Of a DNA stretch of 37,625 bases, positions 7,716 to 14,761 are shown in pieces; positions within the stretch are counted from its first letter, which is position 1, and every line of letters starts with the position of its first letter. The notes under the pieces were generated by a model. The model was not told the DNA's origin and ran no database searches. It saw only the letters and a list, made by a program, of their open reading frames with translations. The DNA is taken from the NCBI GenBank assembly GCA_937901225.1, contig CALCGX010000078.1, positions 1-37,625 of the forward strand, in the 5' to 3' direction. The DNA is from an uncultured Bacteroidales bacterium (GTDB taxonomy: Bacteria > Bacteroidota > Bacteroidia > Bacteroidales > Paludibacteraceae). The position numbers and the translations under genes are program-made.

Positions 7716-8633
7716 ATGAATAGATTGGAAATTATATTATCAGGCAAAGCGTTAAATAACCCTATCATCCCAGCATCGGGCACCTATGGTTTTGGCGACG
7801 AGTTTGCTGAGTTATACGATATCAACTGCCTTGGTGGTATCTCCTTCAAAGGCACCACCCGCGAGGCACGCTACGGCAACCCATTGCCTCGTATTGCCGA
7901 GTGCGGTAATTATGGTATGATCAATGCCGTGGGACTTCAAAACCCAGGCGTGGAACATGTCATCGCCCACGAACTTCCTCGCCTCAAGAGCCACTATAAC
8001 GGCTGCATCGTGGCGAATGTCAGCGGTTTCTCTGTGCAAGACTATGTAGAGACTTGTGCCCTCTTGGACAAAGAACCCATCGACATCCTCGAGGTAAATA
8101 TCTCCTGCCCTAATGTGCACAACGGCGGTATGGCGTTTGGTACCAGCCCAGAGGCAGCAGCCGAAGTCACAGCAGCGGTTAAGGCCGTGACTACCAAGCC
8201 TGTATATATGAAGCTTTCGCCTAATGTCACCGATATCGTAGCCATCGCCAAAGCTTGCGAAGCAGCAGGAGCAGATGGTCTTTGCCTCATCAATACCGTA
8301 CTCGGTATGCGCATTGACATCCGTCGTCGCCGTCCTGTGATAGCCAACCGCTATGGTGGTTATTCGGGTTCTGGTATCTTCCCATTGGCCCTCCGTATGG
8401 TCAACCAAGTGGCACGCGCCACTTCGCTACCAATCATCGGTTGTGGAGGCGTGAGCAGCGCAGAAGATGTGATAGAGATGATGATGGCAGGTGCTACTGC
8501 CGTAGAGATTGGCGCAGCCAACCTCACCAACCCAATGGTAGCTAAGGAGATTATCGACCGCCTACCAGCCCTAATGGACGAACTGAAAATAGATAAACTA
8601 ACAGATATAATTGGAATAGTAAATCATGAATAA
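7716..8633 (+). CDS. pyrD: Dihydroorotate dehydrogenase B, catalytic subunit (class 1B)
   Basis: A 305-aa FMN enzyme that oxidises dihydroorotate to orotate in the cytosol together with PyrK. It has ASGTYGFG near the N-terminus, GGISFKGTT with the FMN-contacting Lys45, and the class 1 catalytic cysteine in NISCPN (Cys131), where class 2 enzymes carry serine. Further on are KLSPN, the INTVLGMRID segment characteristic of class 1B, and phosphate-binding GCGGVSSAEDV followed by GATAVEIGAAN. Length is normal. Its last 8 bases overlap the start of pyrF, so the two are probably translationally coupled. Confidence 0.96.
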   Translation: MNRLEIILSGKALNNPIIPASGTYGFGDEFAELYDINCLGGISFKGTTREARYGNPLPRIAECGNYGMINAVGLQNPGVEHVIAHELPRLKSHYNGCIVANVSGFSVQDYVETCALLDKEPIDILEVNISCPNVHNGGMAFGTSPEAAAEVTAAVKAVTTKPVYMKLSPNVTDIVAIAKACEAAGADGLCLINTVLGMRIDIRRRRPVIANRYGGYSGSGIFPLALRMVNQVARATSLPIIGCGGVSSAEDVIEMMMAGATAVEIGAANLTNPMVAKEIIDRLPALMDELKIDKLTDIIGIVNHE

Positions 8634-9327
8634 CAAAGATGTGATCATTGCATGCGATTTCGCTTCGGCAGAAGAGACCTATCGCTTCCTTGACAAAATG
8701 GGCGATGTAAAGCCTTATGTAAAGATTGGTATGGAACTCTACTACGCAGAAGGTCCTGCCATCGTGCACGAACTCAAACGCCGCGGACACAAGATCTTCC
8801 TCGATCTCAAGCTCCACGATATACCTAATACCGTCAAGAAAGCCATGTCCGTGCTCTCTCGCCTCGATGTAGATATGTGTAACCTCCATGCCGCAGGCAC
8901 TATCGAGATGATGAAAGCCGCTGTGGAAGGTCTCACTCGCGAGGACGGCACTCGTCCAATCCTTTTGGCTGTCACCCAACTCACCTCTACTAGTGAGGAG
9001 CGTATGCACAACGACCTCCTTATCCAAGGAAACATCGGCGATGTGGTGGTTCACTATGCTAAGAACGCACAAACCGCCGGACTAGATGGCGTGGTTTGCT
9101 CTCCACTCGAAGCAGGTATGGTGAAAGAGGCATGCGGTACTGATTTCTATACCGTTACCCCAGGTATCCGCTTTGCGGACGGCGTAGTAGGCGACCAAGT
9201 GCGTATCACTACTCCAGCCAAAGCCCGCGAGATCGGCTCTGACTTCATCGTCGTGGGCCGCCCCATCACCGCTGCCGAAGACCCTGTAGCCGCTTACCAA
9301 CGCTGCGTAGCAGAATTCTGCGGATAA
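8626..9327 (+). CDS. pyrF: Orotidine 5'-phosphate decarboxylase
   Basis: A 233-aa class I OMP decarboxylase that makes UMP, the last step of de novo pyrimidine synthesis. The hallmark FLDLKLHDIPNT (Asp60-Lys62-Asp65 charge network) is intact. Other family motifs are IIACDFAS at the start, YVKIGMELYY (Lys33), and the phosphate-binding FIVVGRPIT near the C-terminus with VTPGIRF before it. It overlaps pyrD by 8 bases. Length is typical of bacterial class I enzymes. Confidence 0.96.
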   Translation: MNNKDVIIACDFASAEETYRFLDKMGDVKPYVKIGMELYYAEGPAIVHELKRRGHKIFLDLKLHDIPNTVKKAMSVLSRLDVDMCNLHAAGTIEMMKAAVEGLTREDGTRPILLAVTQLTSTSEERMHNDLLIQGNIGDVVVHYAKNAQTAGLDGVVCSPLEAGMVKEACGTDFYTVTPGIRFADGVVGDQVRITTPAKAREIGSDFIVVGRPITAAEDPVAAYQRCVAEFCG

Positions 9328-9359
9328 TAAACCCATAAACTGATAAACTCATAAACGAA
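9328..9359 (+). repeat. Octamer tandem repeat (TAAACNNA x4) filling the pyrF-pyrE gap
   Basis: Four consecutive octamers, TAAACCCA, TAAACTGA, TAAACTCA and TAAACGAA, fill nearly the whole gap. Positions 1-5 and 8 of the unit are invariant. Confidence 0.8.
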
Positions 9360-9364
9360 AAATA

Positions 9365-9994
9365 ATGAAACAACTTATCGCCGAAGACTTGCTCAAGATC
9401 AAAGCCGTCTTCCTTCGTCCTAACGAGCCATTCACATGGGCTAGTGGTATCAAGAGCCCTATCTATTGCGACAACCGTCTTACATTGAGCGACACACAAG
9501 TACGCAACGATGTTGAGAACGGCCTCGCTCAATTGATAAAAGAACATTATCCAGAGGCAGAGGTACTTATGGGTACTTCTACTGCGGGTATTGCACACGC
9601 AGCCATCACCGCTACAATCCTCGACCTCCCTATGGGTTATGTACGCAGTGGCGCTAAGGATCACGGTCGTGGCAACCAAATCGAAGGTAAACTTCTCCCT
9701 GGACAAAAGGTTGTTGTCGTAGAGGATCTTATCTCTACTGGCGGTAGTTGCATTGAGGTGGTAAACGTACTCCGCGAAGCAGGTGCAGATGTACTTGGTA
9801 TTGTGAGCATCTTCACGTATGGTATGAAGAAAGGTCTTGAGCGTTTGGCTGCTGCCGAGGTGAAGAATGTTAGCCTTTGCGACCTCGACACCCTTGTTGA
9901 AGTAGCGGCTGACAAAGCATACATCGCTCCTGAAGACAAAGAGCGACTCATCAAATTCCGCAACAATCCTTCTGACGAGAGTTGGATGAAGTAA
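9365..9994 (+). CDS. pyrE: Orotate phosphoribosyltransferase
   Basis: A 209-aa enzyme that joins orotate to PRPP to form OMP. The PRPP-binding motif VVVVEDLISTGGSC lies at about residues 116-129. The flexible catalytic loop RSGAKDHGRGNQIEG (about 94-108) carries the conserved Lys. FTWASGIKSPIYCDNR near the N-terminus is the family opening. Length matches bacterial PyrE. It is the fifth gene of the operon. Confidence 0.96.
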   Translation: MKQLIAEDLLKIKAVFLRPNEPFTWASGIKSPIYCDNRLTLSDTQVRNDVENGLAQLIKEHYPEAEVLMGTSTAGIAHAAITATILDLPMGYVRSGAKDHGRGNQIEGKLLPGQKVVVVEDLISTGGSCIEVVNVLREAGADVLGIVSIFTYGMKKGLERLAAAEVKNVSLCDLDTLVEVAADKAYIAPEDKERLIKFRNNPSDESWMK

Positions 9995-10024
9995 CTCTAA
10001 AAACTAAATTCTAAACATTAAACA
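9995..10024 (+). repeat. Imperfect CTAAA-type short repeat in the pyrE-pyrB gap
   Basis: CTAAA or TTAAA recurs four times at ~7-9 base intervals (ctctaaaa, actaaatt, ctaaacat, taaac). It is weaker than the repeats in neighbouring gaps, and AT-rich sequence alone could give this by chance. Confidence 0.4.
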
Positions 10025-10028
10025 GACG

Positions 10029-11081
10029 ATGCGTCATTTAATTGATTCTCCAGATTTGACCACTGCCGAAGTAGATGTGATCATCAATCGCGCATTGGAT
10101 ATCATCAATAATAAGGCTATGTACGCAGAAGCGTGCCACGGCAAGAAACTTGCTACACTTTTCTACGAGCCTAGTACCCGTCCCCGCCTCAGTTTCACGG
10201 CGGCTATGATGGAACTGGGTGGTAACGTCCTCGGTTTCTCCGATGCCAAGAGCAGTAGCGTAAGCAAAGGCGAAACGGTAGCCGACACCATCCGTGTCGT
10301 TAGCTCTTTCGCCGACATCATTGCTATGCGTCACTACAAAGAGGGTTCACCTCGCGTAGCTAGCGAATATAGTCGTATCCCTATCATCAACGCAGGTGAT
10401 GGCGGTCATGCACACCCAACACAAACGCTGACCGACCTCCTTACTATCCGTCGTGAGCTTGGTCGTTTTGACCACCTCACTGTAGGTCTTTGTGGCGACC
10501 TCAAGTACGGCCGTACTGTTCACTCGCTCATCAAAGCTATGAAGCGTTATGAGGGTGTACACTTTGTGCTCATCTCTCCAGCAGAGCTTCGCTTGCCTGA
10601 CTATATGAAGCATGAATTAGGCGACAACTACAGCGAATACGCTACTATCGAAGAAGCAATGCCTCTTCTCGATGTTTTATACATGACTCGCGTACAACAA
10701 GAGCGTTTTGACGATCCTGCTGAGTATGAGCGTTTGAAAGATGCCTTCATCCTCGATACTGAGAAGATTGCACTAGCCAAAGAGAATATGATTGTTCTTC
10801 ACCCACTACCTCGCGTCAACGAGATTACCGTAGATGTGGACAAAGACCCACGTGCAGCCTACTTCCGCCAAGTAGAGAATGGTAAGTATGTGCGTATGGC
10901 ACTTATCTATACTTTGCTCTCATGGCAAGAGAAAGAGCCATCACACAAGGTAGATACTTACATCACAGACCAGCTATGCTCCAACGACCGCTGTATCGTA
11001 ACCACAGAGCCTGTTGAGCGCAAGGTATATACCGACGCTGATGGTGTTGTTCGCTGCTATTACTGCGACCATGCTTTGTAA
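10029..11081 (+). CDS. pyrB: Aspartate carbamoyltransferase with C-terminal PyrI-like zinc tail
   Basis: A 350-aa fusion. Residues 1-305 are the ATCase catalytic chain, which joins carbamoyl phosphate to aspartate: EPSTRPRLSF with the carbamoyl-phosphate loop at 48-56, SSSVSKGET with Lys80, GDLKYGRTVHSL, and the aspartate-binding HPLPRVNEI. The last 44 residues carry C-x4-C-x20-C-x2-C (Cys317, 322, 343, 346; CSNDRC and CYYCDHAL). This matches the zinc module of the regulatory chain PyrI (E. coli C-x4-C-x23-C-x2-C). The nucleotide-binding allosteric half of PyrI is absent and no pyrI is seen nearby. The tail probably helps assemble or stabilise the catalytic trimer without CTP/ATP control. That last point is inference. 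Confidence 0.94.
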   Translation: MRHLIDSPDLTTAEVDVIINRALDIINNKAMYAEACHGKKLATLFYEPSTRPRLSFTAAMMELGGNVLGFSDAKSSSVSKGETVADTIRVVSSFADIIAMRHYKEGSPRVASEYSRIPIINAGDGGHAHPTQTLTDLLTIRRELGRFDHLTVGLCGDLKYGRTVHSLIKAMKRYEGVHFVLISPAELRLPDYMKHELGDNYSEYATIEEAMPLLDVLYMTRVQQERFDDPAEYERLKDAFILDTEKIALAKENMIVLHPLPRVNEITVDVDKDPRAAYFRQVENGKYVRMALIYTLLSWQEKEPSHKVDTYITDQLCSNDRCIVTTEPVERKVYTDADGVVRCYYCDHAL

Positions 11082-11116
11082 TTGACAAAAATTGATACTA
11101 AAATTGACACTAATTG
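11080..11116 (+). repeat. Short AATTGAYA repeat in the pyrB-guaB gap
   Basis: AATTGACA (11080-11087), AATTGATA (11090-11097), AATTGACA (11102-11109) and a partial AATTG (11112-11116), spaced 10-12 bases, follow the pyrB stop. Confidence 0.6.
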
Positions 11117-11144
11117 TCGTTAATAAATACCCCCAAAAAAAGAT

Positions 11145-12608
11145 ATGAATTCTCGAATTTTAAACGAAGGCCTCACATTCGACGATGTGTTGCTCGTCCC
11201 AGCCTATTCTGAGGTACTTCCTCGCGAAGTGAACCTCAAGTGCCAATTCACACGCAACATCAGCCTCAATATCCCTGTGGTATCGGCTGCAATGGACACA
11301 GTCACCGAATCCAAAATGGCTATCGCTATCGCACGCGAAGGCGGTATTGGTGTGATTCACAAGAACATGTCCATCGCCGAACAAGCTGCTGAAGTGCGTC
11401 GCGTGAAGCGTGCCGAGAACGGACTTATCTCCGATCCTATCACCATCACAGCTGAGCAAACAGTTGGCGATGCAGAGCAACTCATGCACGACAACCATAT
11501 CGGCGGTATTCCTGTGGTAGATGCGGAGAACAACCTCGTAGGTATAGTCACCAACCGTGACCTCCGCTTCGAGACCGATTACTCACGCAAGATTGGCGAA
11601 GTGATGACCAGCGAGAACCTCATTACCATCAATTCTACCGACAATGAGGTAATCATGGCTGCTCTCCAAGCACACAAAGTGGAGAAACTCCCTGTGGTGG
11701 ACAACAACGGCAAACTTGTAGGCCTCGTGACCTACAAGGACATCACCAAACTCAAAGATTTCCCTAACGCTTGCAAGGATGCTAAAGGTCGTCTTCGTTG
11801 CGCAGCGGGTGTGGGTATCACTCCTGACTTCATGGACCGCGTGGCTGCATTATATAAAGAAGGTGTGGACGCTGTCGTGCTTGACTCTGCACACGGTCAC
11901 TCCAAGAATATCGTCAATGCCCTCCGCACCATCAAGGCTACTTATCCTAATCTCGATGTAGTAGTAGGTAATATCGCTACAGCGGAAGCAGCTAAGTACC
12001 TCGTAGAGAACGGTGCTGACGGTGTGAAGGTAGGTATTGGTCCTGGTAGTATCTGTACCACACGTATCATCGCAGGCGTAGGTGTACCACAACTCACAGC
12101 TATCTTCGAAGTAGCTGCTGCTCTTGAGGGTACAGGCGTGCCAATGATTGCTGACGGTGGTCTCCGTTACTCTGGCGACGTGGTCAAAGCCCTCGCTGCT
12201 GGTGGCAACTGCGTGATGTGCGGATCAATGTTCGCAGGTACCGAAGAAGCTCCTGGCGACACCATCATCTACAACGGTCGTAAGTTCAAGTCTTATCGTG
12301 GCATGGGCTCTATCGATGCTATGAAAGCAGGTTCTGCCGACCGCTATTTCCAAGGCAAAGAGACCAATGTCAACAAACTAGTGCCAGAAGGTATCGTAGG
12401 TCGTGTACCATACAAGGGTCATGTAGCTGAGACTATCTTCCAACTCATGGGCGGTCTTCGCTCTGGTATGGGATATGTAGGTGCTCATAACTTAGACGAA
12501 CTCAAATCGGCTAAGTTCGTGCGTGTCACCGCGGCTGGTATGACCGAGAGTCACCCACACGACATCACCATCACTAGCGAGACTCCTAACTACACACGAG
12601 GACAATAA
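11145..12608 (+). CDS. guaB: IMP dehydrogenase
   Basis: A 487-aa NAD-dependent enzyme converting IMP to XMP, the committed step to GMP. The TIM-barrel start TFDDVLLVPAYSEVLP is typical. Two CBS domains sit at about residues 93-205 (VGDAEQLMHDNHIGGIPVVD and EVIMAALQAHKVEKLPVVD). The catalytic loop GIGPGSICTTRIIAGVGVPQ carries Cys304. DGGLRYSGD and the mobile flap with the YFQGKE segment follow. Length is standard. It directly precedes guaA, giving an XMP-to-GMP module at the end of the pyrimidine operon. Confidence 0.97.
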   Translation: MNSRILNEGLTFDDVLLVPAYSEVLPREVNLKCQFTRNISLNIPVVSAAMDTVTESKMAIAIAREGGIGVIHKNMSIAEQAAEVRRVKRAENGLISDPITITAEQTVGDAEQLMHDNHIGGIPVVDAENNLVGIVTNRDLRFETDYSRKIGEVMTSENLITINSTDNEVIMAALQAHKVEKLPVVDNNGKLVGLVTYKDITKLKDFPNACKDAKGRLRCAAGVGITPDFMDRVAALYKEGVDAVVLDSAHGHSKNIVNALRTIKATYPNLDVVVGNIATAEAAKYLVENGADGVKVGIGPGSICTTRIIAGVGVPQLTAIFEVAAALEGTGVPMIADGGLRYSGDVVKALAAGGNCVMCGSMFAGTEEAPGDTIIYNGRKFKSYRGMGSIDAMKAGSADRYFQGKETNVNKLVPEGIVGRVPYKGHVAETIFQLMGGLRSGMGYVGAHNLDELKSAKFVRVTAAGMTESHPHDITITSETPNYTRGQ

Positions 12609-12615
12609 TTAATAA

Positions 12616-12643
12616 CCAAGAGCCAAGAACCAAGAGCCAATAC
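12616..12643 (+). repeat. Heptamer tandem repeat (CCAAGAR x4) in the guaB-guaA gap
   Basis: CCAAGAG, CCAAGAA, CCAAGAG and CCAATAC lie head to tail. A roughly inverted CTTGCTCTTGACTCC follows at about 12688-12703, so the transcript could form a weak hairpin before guaA. Confidence 0.75.
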
Positions 12644-12719
12644 CTAATTAGTAACGACTAATCAGACGATAGTATTTAGTCTTTGCTCCTTGCTCTTGAC
12701 TCCTTATTCAAAAGAATAT

Positions 12720-13988
12720 ATGCAAAAAATCATCATTCTCGATCTCGGATCAGAAACTACCCAAGTGATCGGTCGCCGTGTGCGCGAACTGGATACGTTC
12801 TGCGAGGTCCTTCCTTACAACAAATACCCAGAGGATGATAAAGACATCATTGGTCTTATTCTTTCTGGCGACAAGGATGCAGTAGAACAACCTGAGGTGC
12901 TCCAAAACACCCTCAGCCAATTCTGCTCTTGCATCCCAGTACTCAACATTGCTAAAGGCGAGCAACCTTCGGTAGAGGAGCTTCGTCCATTCGTGCTTGA
13001 CACTTGCCACAGCGCACAAGACTGGACTCCTGCTAACTTCGTAGAGACTACCGTAGCTCAACTCCGTGAGCAAATCGGCACCGACCGTGTGATTCTCGCG
13101 CTATCGGGTGGAGTAGATAGCTCAATCACTGCTGTGCTCCTCAACCGTGCTATCGGCAGCCAACTCACCTGTATCTTCGTCGATCACGGATTGCTCCGCA
13201 AGGACGAGTTTGAGAACGTACTCCGCGACTACGAGTGCCTCGGCCTCAATGTGATCGGTGTGGATGCCAAAGCTCGCTTCTATGGCGACCTCGCTGGTGT
13301 GACTGACCCAGAGCAAAAACGCAAGATCATCGGCCGCGACTTCATCCAAGTATTCGATGAGGAAGCTAAGAAGATCACAGACGCTAAATGGCTCGGGCAA
13401 GGTACTATCTACCCAGATATCATCGAGTCTATCAACCACTCTGGTAAGGTAATCAAGAGCCACCACAACGTAGGTGGTCTGCCTAAAGAGATGAACCTCA
13501 AACTCTGCGAGCCACTCAAACTCCTCTTCAAGGACGAGGTGCGCCGCATTGGTCGCTATATGGGTGTACCTGAGCACCTTATCGGTCGCCACCCATTCCC
13601 AGGTCCAGGTCTTGGCGTGCGTATCTTGGGCGATATCACTCCTGAGAAAGTACGTATCCTCCAAGAGGCGGACGCTATCTATGTGAACATGCTCCGCGAG
13701 TGGAAGGATGAGAACGGCGTTGCGCTCTACGACAAGGTATGGCAAGCTGGTGCAATCCTCTTGAGTACCGTTCGTAGTACTGGTATGAAGGGTGATGTAC
13801 GTACCTACGAGCATCCTGTAGCTCTCCGTGCCGTGCTCTCTGTGGATGCTATGACGGCTGACTGGGCACGTCTGCCATACGAGTTCATGGCTAAGGTGTC
13901 TAACGAGATCATCAACAAGGTGCAAGGCGTCAACCGCGTTTGCTATGATATCTCTGCAAAACCACCCGCAACTATCGAGTGGGAGTAA
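12720..13988 (+). CDS. guaA: GMP synthase with eroded glutaminase domain
   Basis: A 422-aa GuaA; normal glutamine-hydrolysing GuaA is about 505-525 aa. The ATP-pyrophosphatase and dimerisation parts are intact: LALSGGVDSS (P-loop, 127-135), IFVDHGLLRK, LGQGTIYPD, SHHNVGGLP, RHPFPGPGLGVRILG, and the ending KPPATIEWE. The first ~96 residues still look like the start of a class I glutamine amidotransferase (IIILDLGSETTQVIGRRVREL). However, the nucleophile motif GICYG is replaced by NIAKG, and about 75-85 residues containing the catalytic His and Glu (usual GVQFHPE) are missing before the linker. The reading frame is clean, so this looks like a settled loss. The enzyme should use free ammonia or a partner glutaminase. 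Start 12720 is the ATG at the family N-terminus. Confidence 0.93.
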   Translation: MQKIIILDLGSETTQVIGRRVRELDTFCEVLPYNKYPEDDKDIIGLILSGDKDAVEQPEVLQNTLSQFCSCIPVLNIAKGEQPSVEELRPFVLDTCHSAQDWTPANFVETTVAQLREQIGTDRVILALSGGVDSSITAVLLNRAIGSQLTCIFVDHGLLRKDEFENVLRDYECLGLNVIGVDAKARFYGDLAGVTDPEQKRKIIGRDFIQVFDEEAKKITDAKWLGQGTIYPDIIESINHSGKVIKSHHNVGGLPKEMNLKLCEPLKLLFKDEVRRIGRYMGVPEHLIGRHPFPGPGLGVRILGDITPEKVRILQEADAIYVNMLREWKDENGVALYDKVWQAGAILLSTVRSTGMKGDVRTYEHPVALRAVLSVDAMTADWARLPYEFMAKVSNEIINKVQGVNRVCYDISAKPPATIEWE

Positions 13989-14017
13989 TCCATTATTTCC
14001 TTCTTATTATACAACGT

Positions 14018-14055
14018 ATCATTCCTGTTTGGTGAACCTACCAGACAGGAATGAT
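14018..14055. terminator. Hairpin terminator, probably bidirectional, after guaA
   Basis: An 11-bp perfect stem ATCATTCCTGT / ACAGGAATGAT, extended inward by TGG/CCA, lies 30 bases after the guaA stop. It also lies downstream of the minus-strand small ORF. The T-tract is short, so rho-independent function is probable rather than certain. Confidence 0.6.
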
Positions 14056-14121
14056 TTGCATTCTATGGGCAAATGTGGCTGGCTATCTATTCGCATACCA
14101 CTTGGTTATACTATTCCATAA

Positions 14122-14214
14122 TTACGATAGCATATACATGGCAGAACTAATTATATACCATAGTGCCAATGCAATTTCTGCAATAACAATCAAAATCATA
14201 ATAACATCATCCAT
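14122..14214 (-). CDS. Candidate 30-aa hydrophobic membrane peptide
   Basis: A small ORF on the minus strand begins at an ATG at 14214-14212 and ends at TAA (14124-14122). The peptide starts MDDVIMILIVIAEIALALW, then continues with a hydrophobic, aromatic stretch and ends YMLS. It is essentially one transmembrane helix with two acidic residues at its N-terminus. A TACCTTTG promoter box lies 52 bases upstream and the 14018-14055 hairpin lies downstream, so it forms a small transcription unit. I recognise no family. It could be a small membrane regulator or toxin-like peptide, or chance coding; its place next to a CRISPR locus proves nothing. Codon use cannot be judged at this length. Confidence 0.4.
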   Translation of the reverse strand: MDDVIMILIVIAEIALALWYIISSAMYMLS

Positions 14215-14265
14215 AATAATTAATTTTTAAGGGGTTAAACATATATTCATTTCTGAATTCGTTTG

Positions 14266-14273
14266 CAAAGGTA
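14266..14273 (-). promoter_or_regulatory. -7 promoter box for the minus-strand small ORF
   Basis: TACCTTTG on the minus strand matches TAnnTTTG exactly. A well-spaced -33 TTG is not evident (the nearest TTTG is only 6 bases upstream), so this promoter is weaker evidence than others here. Confidence 0.4.
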
Positions 14274-14467
14274 CTGCGTCAAACTGCTAAAACATGTCAG
14301 TATATCAAAGAAGATGCAAAAAATGCAGTTTTTTCTAAAAAAAAGTGCTACATGTATTTTTTTTGATATATCGGTTGACAAATCGTCAATAAATGCAATG
14401 GCTAGGCAGAAGAAGGATGATGAGTAGGTTAGCATCCTACCGCTCAATGGGTGATTGCTTTTAGTGA

Positions 14468-14505
14468 AAACGGCTGAGCGAGTTGCCCAGCATGCTCAGC
14501 CGTTT
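14468..14505. terminator. Strong 12-bp hairpin in the intergenic region
   Basis: AAACGGCTGAGC pairs perfectly with GCTCAGCCGTTT around a 14-base loop. Flanking A and T residues would allow termination on either strand. No obvious gene feeds it from the left on the plus strand. It may end minus-strand transcription from the right, or be a relic. Confidence 0.5.
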
Positions 14506-14569
14506 GTGTGTAAAATGAGCCACGTATTCCAAAATGGAACATGTGCCAAATTGCTATTTTGGGGAACAT

Positions 14570-14589
14570 AGGGGTCAAATTTGATCCCT
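14570..14589. repeat. 20-bp near-perfect palindrome
   Basis: AGGG-g-TCAAATTTGA-t-CCCT is symmetric except for one G-T wobble pair. Smaller inverted repeats (TTCC-aaaat-GGAA at 14527-14539; CCAAA...TTTGG at 14546-14562) stand just before it. It could be a protein-binding operator; no regulator is identified. Confidence 0.45.
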
Positions 14590-14595
14590 ATAAGC

Positions 14596-14627
14596 AAAAA
14601 AAGAGCGACACGCAAGCGTGCCACTCT
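14596..14627 (-). terminator. Rho-independent terminator of the small RNA
   Basis: On the minus strand AGAG-tgg-CACGC-tt-GCGTG-tcg-CTCT is followed by a seven-base T run (14602-14596). Confidence 0.75.
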
Positions 14628-14677
14628 GAATGTTTACACAACGGAATAATCCTTATTGTGTATATCCTTCAAATTTG
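14596..14677 (-). ncRNA. Candidate small RNA resembling the tracrRNA, divergent from the CRISPR array
   Basis: A minus-strand unit of about 80 nt has its own promoter (14713-14684), two stem-loops and a strong terminator. The core reads TACACAATAAGG, a short stem-loop ending TCCGT, then TTGTGTA. The tracrRNA core reads TACACAACAAGG, a stem-loop ending GCCGT. So the anti-repeat core, the AAGG after it and the CCGT closing the first hairpin are shared, and both transcripts begin just after TACCTTTGCA. Unlike the tracrRNA, the upper anti-repeat is missing, and TACACAA can pair internally with TTGTGTA (14635-14641 / 14656-14662). A decayed or diverged tracrRNA copy is likely; a chance stem-loop RNA is the alternative. 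Confidence 0.5.
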
Positions 14678-14683
14678 TTGGTG

Positions 14684-14713
14684 CAAAGGTAGTACTTTTT
14701 ATTGAAATAACAA
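14684..14713 (-). promoter_or_regulatory. Promoter of the tracrRNA-like small RNA
   Basis: On the minus strand TTTTG ends at 14711, 19 bases before TACCTTTG (14691-14684). The predicted start is near 14677. It is back-to-back with the array promoter at 14731-14761. Confidence 0.6.
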
Positions 14714-14730
14714 AATATATTCGTATAAAT

Positions 14731-14761
14731 TTGCATATTTCCTATTTTTTCTGTACTTTTG
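14731..14761 (+). promoter_or_regulatory. Promoter at the degenerate end of the CRISPR array
   Basis: TTG (14731-14733) precedes TACTTTTG (14754-14761) by 20 bases. The -7 box lies inside the degenerate first repeat, so the first spacer gets a full-strength promoter on the plus strand. Confidence 0.6.

Noticed and set aside
14247..14447. A 66-codon minus-strand frame rich in Phe and Cys.
   Set aside because: It overlaps the promoter box of the small ORF, is made of A/T runs, and has no ribosome-binding or family evidence.
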